This document shows, piece after piece, positions 50,713-61,972 of a DNA stretch of 64,000 bases (position 1 is its first letter; each line of letters starts with the position of its first letter). A program made the translations under genes and the position numbers. The stretch is taken from positions 496,001-560,000 of the forward strand of contig NZ_MAFQ01000006.1 of the NCBI RefSeq assembly GCF_002013895.1. Direction: 5' to 3'. This DNA is from Mycobacteroides franklinii (GTDB lineage: Bacteria; Actinomycetota; Actinomycetes; Mycobacteriales; Mycobacteriaceae). Below the pieces are notes generated by a model, which had not been told where the DNA came from, ran no database searches, and worked only from the letters and a program-made list of their open reading frames with translations.

Positions 50713-52061
50713 CCAAACCAGGCAAAAAGGCAGCCAAACGGCTCCCTCCACGGCCTCCGATCATCGATCCCTACCTGCCGCAAAACGGCAACTACGGATA
50801 CCGGGTGTCCCGGTATGAGTTGGACCTGGAATACAAGGTGGCCATCAACCGGCTGACCGGCAGCGCGACGATCACTGCCGTCACCCTCGCCACCCTCAAG
50901 GAGTTCACCCTCGATCTGGCCGATACCCTCGGCGTTTCGAAGGTGACGGTGAATGGGCGGCGTCCAACACATTTCGGGCATCGCGCCGGCAAGATCACCG
51001 TCAAATTGGTCTCTGCCATTCCGGCGGGAGCGGCAATGACCATCGCGATTCGGTACGGCGGATCACCACGTCCCATCAACAGCATGTGGGGGGACGTCGG
51101 GTTCGAGGAGCTGTCCAACGGGGTCCTGGTGGCCGGGCAGCCGAACGGTGCGGCATCCTGGTTCCCCTGTGACGACCACCCCAGCTCCAAGGCGAGCTAT
51201 CGGTTTGTCATCAGCAGTGATAGTCCGTACTGCGTTATCTCTAATGGGGAGTTGATTTCCCGCCGAGTCCGAGCCGCACACACAACCTGGACATACGAAC
51301 AGCCCGAGCCGATGGCACCGTATCTGGCGACGCTGCAGATCGGCGACTACCAACTGGTCAAACTCGCCAAGAGCCCGGTCGCCATGAACGCCGCACTGCC
51401 CTCACGGCTGCGTGACCGGTTCGAACACGACTTCGGCCGACAACCGCAGATGATGAAGCTGTTCATCAAGCAGTTCGGCCCCTACCCGTTCGCCGCCGGA
51501 TACACCGTGGTGGTGACCGATGACGAACTCGATATTCCACTTGAGGCACAAGGAATTTCGGTATTCGGCGCCAATCATTGCGATGGCGCGAGGCACTCCG
51601 AGCGACTGGTGGCGCACGAACTGGCTCACCAGTGGTTCGGCAACAGCGTCACCGCCCGGCGCTGGCGCGACATCTGGTTGCACGAAGGATTCGCCTGTTA
51701 CGCCGAATGGCTGTGGTCAGAGGAGTCCGGCGGGCCCTCGGCCGATGCCCGGGCACGCCACTACCACCAGAAACTGAAAGAGCTTCCCCAAGACCTGATT
51801 CTGGCCGATCCGGGCCCACGACTGATGTTCGACGATCGCGTGTACAAGCGCGGAGCACTGACATTGCATGCCTTGCGATTGCGCCTCGGCGACACGAAAT
51901 TCTTTGCACTACTGCAGGACTGGACAACCCGATACCGGCACAGCACGGTCATCACCGATGACTTCACGGGGCTGGCCGCCGGATACTCCGACGAATCGCT
52001 GCGCCCGCTGTGGACCGCGTGGCTCTACGAGAAGCAGCTCCCTCCCTTGGACCGGAAGTGA
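50709..52061 (+). CDS. M1 family zinc metallopeptidase
   Basis: A 450-residue gluzincin aminopeptidase-like protein. The N-terminal beta-sandwich (about 25-215) is followed by the catalytic domain with HExxH at His303-Glu304-His307 and the third ligand in WLHEGFACYAEW. The usual GAMEN exopeptidase motif is replaced by IPLEAQG, as in other short actinobacterial M1 proteins. No signal peptide. It is translationally coupled to the peptide synthetase (ATGA), so it could trim, degrade or protect against the synthetase product. That link is inference. Confidence 0.92.
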   Translation: MTKPGKKAAKRLPPRPPIIDPYLPQNGNYGYRVSRYELDLEYKVAINRLTGSATITAVTLATLKEFTLDLADTLGVSKVTVNGRRPTHFGHRAGKITVKLVSAIPAGAAMTIAIRYGGSPRPINSMWGDVGFEELSNGVLVAGQPNGAASWFPCDDHPSSKASYRFVISSDSPYCVISNGELISRRVRAAHTTWTYEQPEPMAPYLATLQIGDYQLVKLAKSPVAMNAALPSRLRDRFEHDFGRQPQMMKLFIKQFGPYPFAAGYTVVVTDDELDIPLEAQGISVFGANHCDGARHSERLVAHELAHQWFGNSVTARRWRDIWLHEGFACYAEWLWSEESGGPSADARARHYHQKLKELPQDLILADPGPRLMFDDRVYKRGALTLHALRLRLGDTKFFALLQDWTTRYRHSTVITDDFTGLAAGYSDESLRPLWTAWLYEKQLPPLDRK

Positions 52062-53350
52062 CTGACGCCGGACCCAGCACCCGCTCCAGCGTCGCGCGTA
52101 TCGGTGCCGCCACGGCCGTCAGCGCGATCTGCGGATACACCGTGCTGTACCTGGCGGCCCGCGAGCTGGGCCCCGCGTTGTTCTCGGTGTTCGGAGTCTT
52201 CTGGGGCGCATTCGGTTTGGTGACAGGGGCCGCCAACGGGCTGCTGCAGGAGACCACCCGCGAAGTGCGGCTATCACTGGCGCAGGGTGAGCATTCCCCA
52301 CTGTCCGCCCCCCTGCCAGATGGTCTTCACCCAAGCGGCTCCTCCCTGCCGATCAGGATCGCGTTCGCCTTCGCGATCGCATCTGCCGTCGGGATCGTCG
52401 GCACAGCACCGTTGTGGGCATCGCACGTGTTCACCGAGTTCCGTTGGCTCAGTGTCGCATTGCTTGCCGGCGGGCTTGCCGGCTTCTGCATGCACGCGAC
52501 CACCCTGGGCGCACTCGCCGGGTCGAGCCGCTGGACGCAATACGGCGTTCTGATGGTGACCGATGCGGGAATCCGTTTGGTGGTGGCCGTCGTCACCTTC
52601 GCGGCCACCCTCGGGCTCGTCGGCTATCTCTGGGCGACAGTGGCCGGCTCGATGTCATGGCTACTGCTCACCCTGCTCTCGAAACCGACCCGCGAGGCGC
52701 TCAGGGTGCCGGCGCTCGTCGACACCATGGCGTTCCTCCGCGGTGCCCGGCATTCGATCGCCGCCGCGGCCGCCAGCGCGGTCCTGGTGATGGGATTCCC
52801 GGTGCTCTTGCAGTCGACGGCGGGCGATCTTGGCACCACCGGCGGGGTGGTGATCCTGGCGGTCACGCTGACCCGCGCGCCATTGCTGGTGCCGCTAACG
52901 GCATTGCAGGGCAACCTCATCGCCCATTTCGTCGATGAACGGGAGCGGCGACTCAGCGCGCTGATCACCCCCGCCGCGATCATCGTCGGAGTAGGCGCGG
53001 TGGGTATCGCCCTCGCCGCGTCCATCGGCCCCTGGCTGCTGCGGACGGTGTTCGATCCGGCGTATCAGGCGGGCGGCCCGCTGCTGGGCTGGCTGACCGC
53101 CGGGGCGGTCATGATCGCATTGTTGACACTGACCGGCGCGGCCACCGTGGCACATGCCCGGCACCTCGCCTACTCCGCGGGATGGGTTGGAGCGACGGTG
53201 GTTTCGGCACTTCTGCTACTGCTGCCGCTCGGCCTGGAGGAGCGCACGGTCGTCGCATTGCTCGGCGGACCGGTCGTCGGAATCGTGGTGCACTTGGCCG
53301 CTCTCGCGTTGTGGCGGGACCCCGCGACTGCCGAGGACATCATCGACTGA
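52058..53350 (+). CDS. polysaccharide/lipid flippase-like membrane protein
   Basis: A 430-residue protein with about twelve helices, resembling MATE/Wzx-type flippases, and the counterpart of Rv3630. The GTG start overlaps the M1 peptidase stop, making a three-gene coupled set. In M. tuberculosis its neighbours are the ppgS pair, so it may export a lipid-linked precursor. Here it could equally serve the synthetase product. No soluble domains are visible. Confidence 0.82.
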   Translation: MTDAGPSTRSSVARIGAATAVSAICGYTVLYLAARELGPALFSVFGVFWGAFGLVTGAANGLLQETTREVRLSLAQGEHSPLSAPLPDGLHPSGSSLPIRIAFAFAIASAVGIVGTAPLWASHVFTEFRWLSVALLAGGLAGFCMHATTLGALAGSSRWTQYGVLMVTDAGIRLVVAVVTFAATLGLVGYLWATVAGSMSWLLLTLLSKPTREALRVPALVDTMAFLRGARHSIAAAAASAVLVMGFPVLLQSTAGDLGTTGGVVILAVTLTRAPLLVPLTALQGNLIAHFVDERERRLSALITPAAIIVGVGAVGIALAASIGPWLLRTVFDPAYQAGGPLLGWLTAGAVMIALLTLTGAATVAHARHLAYSAGWVGATVVSALLLLLPLGLEERTVVALLGGPVVGIVVHLAALALWRDPATAEDIID

Positions 53351-53357
53351 GCTGCGC

Positions 53358-54743
53358 TCAGATTCCCGCGGCGTGCTCCAACTCCACCAGCGCGGCTTCG
53401 AGACCGTCAGCCATCTCGTCGATATCTGTGGCTACTTCCGGTGTGGTGACAAACCCGAAGTCCATGTGCTCCAGGTAGGAGAAGCAGGTGATGTTCAGCG
53501 CGACATCCATGACGGGTGGGCCAAGCGGAATCATCGACTCCAATCGCGCCCCGGCCATGTAGAGCGGGAACGACGGCCCAGGAACGTTGGACAGCACCAG
53601 GTTGATGGGTGCCAGATTCCGGGATAGCCCGCTGGCGGTGTACGCACGTGCCGCCAATTGCAGCAGCCCAGGCGGCGTCGTATCGGTCAGCCCCATGATC
53701 TGATGCGCCGACATGGCCCGCGCCATCTCCTTGGCGCCCTGCGTCCCCTCGTAGATCGCCCTGATCCGCTCGGCCGGATCATCGATATCGGTCGCCAGCG
53801 AGACGGTCATCGAACTGACCTGATTGCCTACCACCCCGTCGGTTTCCTCGGTGCGCACCGATACCGGAATCTGGACGATCAGCGGCTTGTCCGGCAGCTC
53901 GTCGCGCTTGGCCAAATAGTCACGGACAGCACCCGCGACGATCGCCAGCACCACGTCGTTGACCTTGACGCCAAACGCGTCCTTGAGCGCCTTGACACGC
54001 GCCAGGTCCAGACGCGCCCCGGATATCCGCCGGTGCGGCGATACCGGCGCGTTGAATCGGGTGTGCGGTGCCTCGAAATACCCGGGCGATTTGCGTTCCA
54101 TGCCGAAGACCGCCAGCTGTTGGCGCACCGTCTGTTGCACCAGCCGGACCACCCGATAGGGAGTCTTGACACCGACATTCACCAGCGCGCTGAGCAGGAT
54201 GCGCTCACGGCTCGGTAGCCCGAGCCCCACCAGCGAACCGACTGTGTCATCCGGCGCGGGGCGTGGTTCGGGTGCGATATCGAGCAGGATCTCACCCAAC
54301 CCCGCGCCCGAAACACCGTCGACGATGGCGTGATGCATCTTGGTCAGCGTGGCCACCCGCCCACCCTCGACGCCCTCGATGACCCACAACTCCCATAGCG
54401 GACGCGACCGGTCGAGCTTGTACGACATCAGCCGTCCGGCAAGCTCTTCCAGTTCCTTGCGGCCGCCGGGGGCGGGAACGCCGATCCGCCGGATATGAAA
54501 GTCGGGATCAAGCTCCTCGTCCTCGACGAACCACGGCCGGTCCAGTCCCAGTGGGACATCGGTGACCCGCCAGCGCAGCTGCGGCATCGACGGAAGTCTC
54601 TCCACGATGAGGGCACGTACCCGCTCAAAGCTGTAGTCCGGCGCATCGGTGGGGTCGTAAATCGACAGTCCCCCAATGTGCATGTGCCAGCCCGCCGTTT
54701 CGGCGTGCCAGAACGCCGCGTCTACCCCAGACAGCCGTTGCAT
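53358..54743 (-). CDS. wax ester synthase/diacylglycerol acyltransferase (WS/DGAT)
   Basis: A 461-residue acyltransferase with the catalytic HHxxxDG motif (KMHHAIVDG, about 137-143), the N-terminal [13 protein letters not shown] typical of mycobacterial WS/DGAT proteins, and the C-terminal [10 protein letters not shown] segment. It esterifies acyl-CoA to diacylglycerol or fatty alcohols for storage lipid. It is convergent with the flippase gene, ending seven bases apart. Which of the many mycobacterial Tgs paralogs it matches cannot be told here. Confidence 0.93.
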   Translation of the reverse strand: MQRLSGVDAAFWHAETAGWHMHIGGLSIYDPTDAPDYSFERVRALIVERLPSMPQLRWRVTDVPLGLDRPWFVEDEELDPDFHIRRIGVPAPGGRKELEELAGRLMSYKLDRSRPLWELWVIEGVEGGRVATLTKMHHAIVDGVSGAGLGEILLDIAPEPRPAPDDTVGSLVGLGLPSRERILLSALVNVGVKTPYRVVRLVQQTVRQQLAVFGMERKSPGYFEAPHTRFNAPVSPHRRISGARLDLARVKALKDAFGVKVNDVVLAIVAGAVRDYLAKRDELPDKPLIVQIPVSVRTEETDGVVGNQVSSMTVSLATDIDDPAERIRAIYEGTQGAKEMARAMSAHQIMGLTDTTPPGLLQLAARAYTASGLSRNLAPINLVLSNVPGPSFPLYMAGARLESMIPLGPPVMDVALNITCFSYLEHMDFGFVTTPEVATDIDEMADGLEAALVELEHAAGI

Positions 54744-54812
54744 GGCGGAAACACTAGCCCCGACCGCTTTCCATCTGTGAGGAATGCAGCGAACCGTCGG
54801 ATCTTGATCCGA

Positions 54813-55220
54813 TCAGCGTCGCTTGCCGAAGCCCTCGAACAGATTCCATGACTGGCTGCCCTTGACGTAGTGCAGGTAGTACGCGTAGTTGGCGATGCTC
54901 ATGGTCGCCGCGGATAGCCCGATACCGGCACCCCGGGCCGCACTATCCGGGAGGTTCAACAGCGCGAACACCGCGTAGAAGACAACCCACACACCGACAA
55001 GCGTGAGGCCCTTCTGCCACATACCCTTGACGAAGAAGTAGATCGGACCGAAAAAGAACGCGGGGAAGTTCGCAGTCAACCGAAACCGGCTGCCGAAGGG
55101 TATCGCCTTGAAGGCGGCCTTGGATTCGGGGCTGGAGGCCGGGAGGCCGTATCGGTCAAAGAAGTCGAACCGTCGCTGCCAGATCTCCGCCAAACTCTGG
55201 CGGTCATGGGTATCAGTCAC
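54813..55220 (-). CDS. DUF2628 membrane protein
   Basis: A 135-residue protein with a soluble helix (WQRRFDFFDRYGLP) followed by two or three membrane helices containing FGPIYFFVKGMWQKGL, the usual DUF2628 pattern. GTG start at 55220. Divergent from ppgS across 67 bp. Function unknown. Confidence 0.8.
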   Translation of the reverse strand: MTDTHDRQSLAEIWQRRFDFFDRYGLPASSPESKAAFKAIPFGSRFRLTANFPAFFFGPIYFFVKGMWQKGLTLVGVWVVFYAVFALLNLPDSAARGAGIGLSAATMSIANYAYYLHYVKGSQSWNLFEGFGKRR

Positions 55221-55287
55221 GCCGGTAGAACCTACACAGGACGCACACAGCAGTCATACAGATGGCGCCGGTGCTACCTTGATCCCA

Positions 55288-55994
55288 GTGAGCATCCCAG
55301 GGAGCAACAGCGCCAATGCTGATACCTGGCTGGTCATCCCCGCCTATAACGAGGGGCCAGTCATCGCCGAGGTCATCGCCGCGGCGCTCGGCACCTTCCC
55401 CAACATCGTTTGCGTGGACGACGGCAGCGCCGACCGTACCGCCGCACTCGCCCATGGAGCCGGTGCGCACGTGGTCCGCCATCCCGTCAACCTCGGGCAA
55501 GGTGCGGCGATTCAGACCGGCGTGGAGTACGCCCGCGCACAGCCGGGTGCACAGATCTTCGTGACGTTCGACGCCGACGGCCAGCACCAGGTCAAGGACG
55601 TGGTGGCGATGGTGGACCGGCTGCGGCTGGAACCGCTCGACATCATCGTCGGCACTCGTTTCGGTGCGGGCTCCACACCAGATCATGTGCCCCTCATCAA
55701 GCGCATCGTGCTGAAAACCGTTGTGCTACTAAGCCCCCGGACTCGCCGCCTCAACCTGACCGACGCTCACAACGGTCTGCGTGTGTTCAACCGAACCGTC
55801 GCCAATGGCCTCAACATCACCATGAACGGCATGGGCCACGCCAGTGAGTTGATCGCGATGATCTCCGAAAATCATTGGCGGGTGGCCGAACAGCCGGTGG
55901 ACATCCTGTACACCGAGTATTCGATGGCCAAGGGCCAGTCGCTGATCAACGGGGTCAACATCTTGTTCGACACCGCGTTCCGCCGGAGGTTGCC

Positions 55995-55998
<4 letters not shown>
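55288..55998 (+). CDS. ppgS: polyprenyl-phospho-N-acetylgalactosaminyl synthase
   Basis: A 236-residue GT-A glycosyltransferase (GT2) with NEGPVIAEV near the N-terminus, VDDGSADRT, and the metal motif DADGQH. It is the ortholog by position and sequence of Rv3631. In M. tuberculosis that enzyme loads GalNAc onto polyprenyl phosphate for the galactosamine substituent of arabinogalactan. GTG 55288 sits seven bases after TACCTT, suggesting a leaderless mRNA. Its stop overlaps the partner gene. Confidence 0.88.
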
Positions 55999-57299
<1,301 letters not shown>

Positions 57300-57321
57300 C
57301 TACAGATAGGGTCTGGCCCAA

Positions 57322-59112
57322 ATGTCTTCTGCAGTGCGAGCCCAACTTCCCCAGATGAACCGCGTTGCCGCTGCTGCGGCGGTTCTCATCGTGGCGCAGC
57401 TGGTGGTTCGTGGCGTGTTGGCGTTCGGGGGCGATTTCTATTGGGACGACCTGATCCTGGTGGGCCGCGCCGGGACGCAGGGCCTGTTCTCGCCGTCGTA
57501 CCTATTCGACGATCACGACGGGCATGTCATGCCTGCGGCCTTCCTACTGGCAGGCATCATCACCAAGCTCGCCCCCTTGAATTGGTTTTGGCCCGCGCTG
57601 AGCCTGGTGGTGCTGCAGGCATTGGCATCACTGGCGCTACTGCGGGCGTTGTGGGTGATAGTCGGCTGGCGGCCTGTGCTGCTGGTTCCGCTCACGTTCG
57701 CACTGTTCACGCCGCTGGCCGTGCCCGGCTTCACCTGGTGGTCGGCAGCGTTGAACTCTTTGCCGATGCTGACCGCGATGTGCTGGTTCGTGGCCGACGC
57801 GATCTTGTTGGATCGAACCGGACACCGTAAATACGCCGCGACGGCACTGGCGGCGTTCCTGGGCGGGCTGTTGTTCTTCGAGAAGTCGGTGGTCATTCCG
57901 TTCGTGGCGATCGCGGTGGTCGCGCTCCTGGCCTATCTGCGCGGGGACGGCTGGTCCGCACTGACCCGAACATGGCGGCGGGGCGCGATGCTCTGGATCC
58001 CGGCGGGGGCGCTGACCGCGGCATGGATCGCGTTGTATCTGGTGGTGGTGAACCAGAAGCGCTGGAGTACCGATCTGTCCATGACGTGGTCGCTGCTGCA
58101 ACGTTCCTTCACGCACGGGGTACTGCCCGGTTTGGTGGGCGGACCGTGGCGTTGGGACCGCTGGGTGCCGAGCTCGCCGTGGGCCGAGCCCTCGTCGTTC
58201 GTGATCGGGCTGGGCGCGTTCGTGCTGGGCGCAACGATCCTGCTGACGTGCTACCGCAAGCAGCGGCTCGGGCTGGTGTGGCTGACGCTGCTCGGCTACT
58301 TGGTGGCCAGTGAGGTGCCGATCTACCTCATGCGTTCATCGGCCTTCACGGCACTGCTGCTCGCGCAGACGCTGCGGTATCTGCCGGATCTGGTGGTGGT
58401 CGCCGCGCTGCTGGCCGCGGTGGGTCTCACCGCCCCCAACCGTCCGGGTAGCGGGTACCTGGACAGCTCTACGCGGCGCACCGCGGCCGTCACGCTGGTC
58501 TTGGCGTTGTTCGTCGGAAGCAGCATGGTCTCGACGGTCACGTATCTGCGCAGCTGGCGCAACAATCCCGCCTCGCCCTACATCGCGAATGTGAAGGAGT
58601 CGCTGGCCGCGGTAGCAACCGGCCCGGCGGTACTCGACCAGGAGGTCGACCCGCTGGTTCTGCAGAATGTGGTGCGGCCGGAGAACCTGCTCAGTCATAT
58701 GTTCGCCCTGGTCCGTCCCCGGCCAGAGATCGGTTCCACCACAACGCAGTTACGGATGTTCGACCGCTACGGCCACCTGCTGGATGCCCAGGTGACGTGG
58801 GTGCGTGCCATCACCGAGGGGCCGGTCCCCGGCTGCGGGTATCTGGTGCAGTCCACGCACACCATGCCGCTGAGTGGTCCACTACTCCCCGCGGACTGGA
58901 TCGTCGAGCTGAACTATCTGGCCAACACCGACGGCGCCGTGTGGGCATCATTCACCAATGGGCCGAAAGTGAGAGTGCCGGTGCGCCCCGGCCTCAACCG
59001 GGTGTTCATCAGACTCCCAGGTTCAGGGAATTCGCTTACCCTGCAACCGATTACCCAGTCGTTGTCGCTGTGCGTCGCCGTCGGGCCGGTGGGAGCACTC
59101 GCGCCCCGGTAG
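57322..59112 (+). CDS. large membrane protein, GT-C-like (Rv3635 type)
   Basis: A 596-residue protein with about eleven helices in its first 430 residues and a C-terminal exported domain. The first loop holds an acidic FYWDDLILVGR motif, comparable to the catalytic DD/DE loop of GT-C glycosyltransferases. It is the counterpart of Rv3635, next to galE. A role in polyprenyl-linked sugar transfer to the cell wall is inference. Confidence 0.82.
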   Translation: MSSAVRAQLPQMNRVAAAAAVLIVAQLVVRGVLAFGGDFYWDDLILVGRAGTQGLFSPSYLFDDHDGHVMPAAFLLAGIITKLAPLNWFWPALSLVVLQALASLALLRALWVIVGWRPVLLVPLTFALFTPLAVPGFTWWSAALNSLPMLTAMCWFVADAILLDRTGHRKYAATALAAFLGGLLFFEKSVVIPFVAIAVVALLAYLRGDGWSALTRTWRRGAMLWIPAGALTAAWIALYLVVVNQKRWSTDLSMTWSLLQRSFTHGVLPGLVGGPWRWDRWVPSSPWAEPSSFVIGLGAFVLGATILLTCYRKQRLGLVWLTLLGYLVASEVPIYLMRSSAFTALLLAQTLRYLPDLVVVAALLAAVGLTAPNRPGSGYLDSSTRRTAAVTLVLALFVGSSMVSTVTYLRSWRNNPASPYIANVKESLAAVATGPAVLDQEVDPLVLQNVVRPENLLSHMFALVRPRPEIGSTTTQLRMFDRYGHLLDAQVTWVRAITEGPVPGCGYLVQSTHTMPLSGPLLPADWIVELNYLANTDGAVWASFTNGPKVRVPVRPGLNRVFIRLPGSGNSLTLQPITQSLSLCVAVGPVGALAPR

Positions 59113-59122
59113 ATTGGGCGCC

Positions 59123-60769
59123 ATGCTCGAAGAACTGGCTTTGGCGTGGACCGGACGACTGTCTGCACCCGTCCTCGAAAAGCTGCTCGACCTGCCGGAA
59201 CCACTCACCACCGAGATCCAGACGCGCCGGGACATCGAGGTCACCATGCCTGACGGCGTACGGCTCGCAACCGACCATTTCCGCCCACCTGGGCAGGATC
59301 CGATGCCCGCTGTCATCTTCCGCACCCCGTACGACAAGCGCGGCATGGTGAGTCAAATATGGGCAACACTATTGGCACGTCAGGGGTTTCAGGTAGTACT
59401 GCAGGACACCCGCGGGCAGTTCGCATCCCAGGGCAAATTCGACGCGTTTCGGCAGGAACGTGCCGACGGACTGGCCACCGCGGCCTGGGTTCGGGAGCAG
59501 CCGTGGTGCGATGGCACACTGGCAACCGCCGGCCCGTCGTACCTCGGGCATACCCAGTGGGCGGTGGCGCCCTACATCGAACCTCCGTTGGCTGCCATGT
59601 GCCCCGCCATCACAACCAGTAACTTCACAGAGCTCTTCTATCCGGGCGGGTCGTTCAATCTTCACAACCTACTGACATGGTCATTCTCGATCGGTTCACC
59701 GGAAACCTCGCAGCTGGCCGGGCTGCTGCGCGCCGGCACCAACGCCAAGCGGGTGCGCCGGGCCATGGATCACCTACCCCTGGGAAACGCCGACAACGTC
59801 GCGCTCGGCAAGCCAGAACCTTTCTGGCGCACCGTCACCGACCACACCGACGACGACCACTGGGACGAGATCAACCACACCCCGGCGCTCGCGACACTGA
59901 AGACGCCGGTGAGCATGGTGACCGGTTGGTGGGATTTACTTCTCGTCGGACAGCTGCGTGACTACGAAGAGCTCCAGAAAACCGACTGCCCGCGGCGGAT
60001 CACCATAGGTCCGTGGGACCACATGAAGTCACTCAAGGCGGTGATCACCGATAGCTTCTCGTGGCTGGCAGCCCATCTGCACGGTGACACCTCATCGACG
60101 CACCGCGCTCCGGTACGCATCTATCTGCAGAAGGCCGGCCAATGGCTGGACTTCGAGCATTGGCCGCCCAAAGACTCCTCGCCCACACCGCTGTATCTAC
60201 GGGCCGATCACAAGCTGGATTGGGAAGCGCCGCAGGATGATAATTCCGTCGACACCTTTACCTACGACCCCAATGACCCCACTCCGACAGTCGGTGGGCC
60301 GCTGCTGGACACCAGGGCTGCCGGTCAGCGCGACAATGCTCATGTCGAGAAGCGCTCCGATGTCCTGGTGTTCACCACCAAGGCGCTGACGAGCGACCTA
60401 GACCTCATCGGCCCCGTCTCGGCCTCCATCTACGTGACAACCGACAGCGGCCGGGGCGATCTCTTCGTCAGGCTCTGCGATGTTGATCGAAAGGGACTGT
60501 CCCACAACGTCACCGATGGAATCATCAAGCTGAGCGATGCGGCCGATTCCCCCGTGCAGGTGACCATGCATCCCACCGGATACCGTTTCGCACGGGGACA
60601 TCGGCTGCGAGTGCAGGTCAGCGGCGGCGCGTTTCCGAACCATGCCCGCAATACCGGCTCCGGCGAGCCGCTTGCCACCGCCAGCCGCACTGTTCCCATC
60701 CGCTTCGAGGTACGTCATGACAAGGAATGCCCCTCGTTCGTGACACTTCCCGTGCTGCGCATTTCATGA
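59123..60769 (+). CDS. CocE/NonD family hydrolase
   Basis: A 548-residue hydrolase of the CocE/X-Pro dipeptidyl-peptidase family. The alpha/beta core has the nucleophile GPSYLG (near 139), and a C-terminal jelly-roll domain ends near the stop (SGGAFPNHARNTG). The family cleaves esters or acyl-peptides. ATG 59123 is seven bases after TAGATT, a leaderless pattern. Its stop overlaps the next lipoprotein gene. Confidence 0.9.
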   Translation: MLEELALAWTGRLSAPVLEKLLDLPEPLTTEIQTRRDIEVTMPDGVRLATDHFRPPGQDPMPAVIFRTPYDKRGMVSQIWATLLARQGFQVVLQDTRGQFASQGKFDAFRQERADGLATAAWVREQPWCDGTLATAGPSYLGHTQWAVAPYIEPPLAAMCPAITTSNFTELFYPGGSFNLHNLLTWSFSIGSPETSQLAGLLRAGTNAKRVRRAMDHLPLGNADNVALGKPEPFWRTVTDHTDDDHWDEINHTPALATLKTPVSMVTGWWDLLLVGQLRDYEELQKTDCPRRITIGPWDHMKSLKAVITDSFSWLAAHLHGDTSSTHRAPVRIYLQKAGQWLDFEHWPPKDSSPTPLYLRADHKLDWEAPQDDNSVDTFTYDPNDPTPTVGGPLLDTRAAGQRDNAHVEKRSDVLVFTTKALTSDLDLIGPVSASIYVTTDSGRGDLFVRLCDVDRKGLSHNVTDGIIKLSDAADSPVQVTMHPTGYRFARGHRLRVQVSGGAFPNHARNTGSGEPLATASRTVPIRFEVRHDKECPSFVTLPVLRIS

Positions 60770-61332
60770 TCACGAAATACCTTTGCTTCCTTGGTTTTAC
60801 GGGGGTATTCCTCAGCGCGTGCGGGGGCGGTGGCGCATCGGAAAGCCACCCGACCCTCATCCATGTCGGCAGCACGGGCGGCGGAGGCGCCGAGACCAAG
60901 GTGGTGACGGCAGAAGACGGCAAGCCCGGCGCCATGGGCCAACAGGTGCACGATGGCGATCTCGCGTTCGTGGTCACCCAGGTGAGCGATGCCGGAACCG
61001 TCGGCGACGTGGCAAATCCCGCCCTGCAGGCCACCGCGTCCGGCACGTTCGTCGTCGTACACCTCGAGGTTCTGAACCTCGGGCAGACGACGCATTCATT
61101 CCTCGGCGACGAGCAGAAGCTCAAGGATGCGACGGCCAGGGAATACGCACCCGACAGCATGGCGAACATCTTGGCGCGCAATGCCGAACAGCTCGAACCG
61201 GGTGCGGAGCTTGTGCCCGGCGCGCAGAAACGGTCGGTGCTTGTCTACGACGTGCCGCACGGCACGGTACCCAAGGAGATCGACCTTCACAGCGATTACA
61301 ACTCCAAGGGCGCACGGGTGCTGCTCGGCTAG
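60766..61332 (+). CDS. DUF4352 lipoprotein
   Basis: A 188-residue exported lipoprotein with lipobox LSACG (Cys19), a Gly/Ser-rich spacer and a DUF4352 beta-sandwich (about 55-185), including GTFVVVHLEVLNLG and the C-terminal YDVPHGTVPKEIDLH. These domains resemble telokin-like folds and often serve as binding modules. Coupled to the CocE-type hydrolase (ATGA), so the two may act together at the envelope. Its 3-prime end overlaps the TetR gene by four bases. Confidence 0.85.
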   Translation: MITKYLCFLGFTGVFLSACGGGGASESHPTLIHVGSTGGGGAETKVVTAEDGKPGAMGQQVHDGDLAFVVTQVSDAGTVGDVANPALQATASGTFVVVHLEVLNLGQTTHSFLGDEQKLKDATAREYAPDSMANILARNAEQLEPGAELVPGAQKRSVLVYDVPHGTVPKEIDLHSDYNSKGARVLLG

Positions 61333-61889
61333 CCGACAGGCGGAAACAGCGTGTAGGCGATCTGCGAGGCGATCTGTTTCGGATCGGAGTCATCGCGCGA
61401 ATCGGCAAGCGCCCCACTGGTCCACAGCGACACAAACCCATGCACCAACGACCACGCCGCGCGGGCGGCGGTGACCCTGTCGGCCGATGTCTGCCGAGGT
61501 GTCAGCGTGGCTATCCCGGCGTCGAGCGCGGCACCAGCGCGATCACGTGCGGTGGCCAGCGACGCGTCCACGGAATCGAGCAGTGCCGGCTCGAACATGA
61601 CCGAGTAATGCCCCGGATTGGCCAGCGCGAACTCCACATACGCCAGGGCCGCGGCATGAAAGTCGGGGTGTGCGCTGTCAAGGGCGTCGGCAAGTTGGTT
61701 GAATCCGTCGGCAGCCAATGCGGTGAACAAGCCGCGGCGGTCGCCGAAGTGGTGGGCCGGTGCGGCGTGCGAGACACCGGCTTCGCGCGCCAACTCCCGC
61801 AGCGACAGTTCTGTTGCGCCGCGGCGCGCCACCATGTCAGCCGCGCTGGCCAGTATCACTGCCCGCAGATCGCCATGGTGGTAGGACAT
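61329..61889 (-). CDS. TetR family regulator (WHG-type C-terminal domain)
   Basis: A 186-residue repressor. The N-terminal helix-turn-helix (about 8-55) opens MSYHHGDLRAVILASA, the usual start of the TetR/WHG subgroup. The ligand domain carries AAWSLVHGFVSLW with the WHG-like core. It is divergent from a DoxX gene, with a perfect 17-bp inverted repeat covering both promoters at 61909-61960, so it almost certainly controls both. Confidence 0.93.
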   Translation of the reverse strand: MSYHHGDLRAVILASAADMVARRGATELSLRELAREAGVSHAAPAHHFGDRRGLFTALAADGFNQLADALDSAHPDFHAAALAYVEFALANPGHYSVMFEPALLDSVDASLATARDRAGAALDAGIATLTPRQTSADRVTAARAAWSLVHGFVSLWTSGALADSRDDSDPKQIASQIAYTLFPPVG

Positions 61890-61908
61890 CGCACCAGCAT
61901 AACCCCGG

Positions 61909-61960
61909 ATCTTGACAGTGACTAGTTCCCGAGTATCGTCAATCTAGTCACTGTCAAGAT
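61909..61960. promoter_or_regulatory. divergent promoters under a 17-bp inverted-repeat operator
   Basis: ATCTTGACAGTGACTAG (61909-61925) and its exact complement (61944-61960) flank 18 bp. Each arm contains the -35 TTGACA of one promoter. Rightward TTGACA-16 bp-TATCGT leads to the DoxX gene, and leftward TTGACA-16 bp-TACTCG leads to the TetR gene. A repressor dimer on each arm would block both. Confidence 0.85.
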
Positions 61961-61972
61961 TGGAGAATCGTC

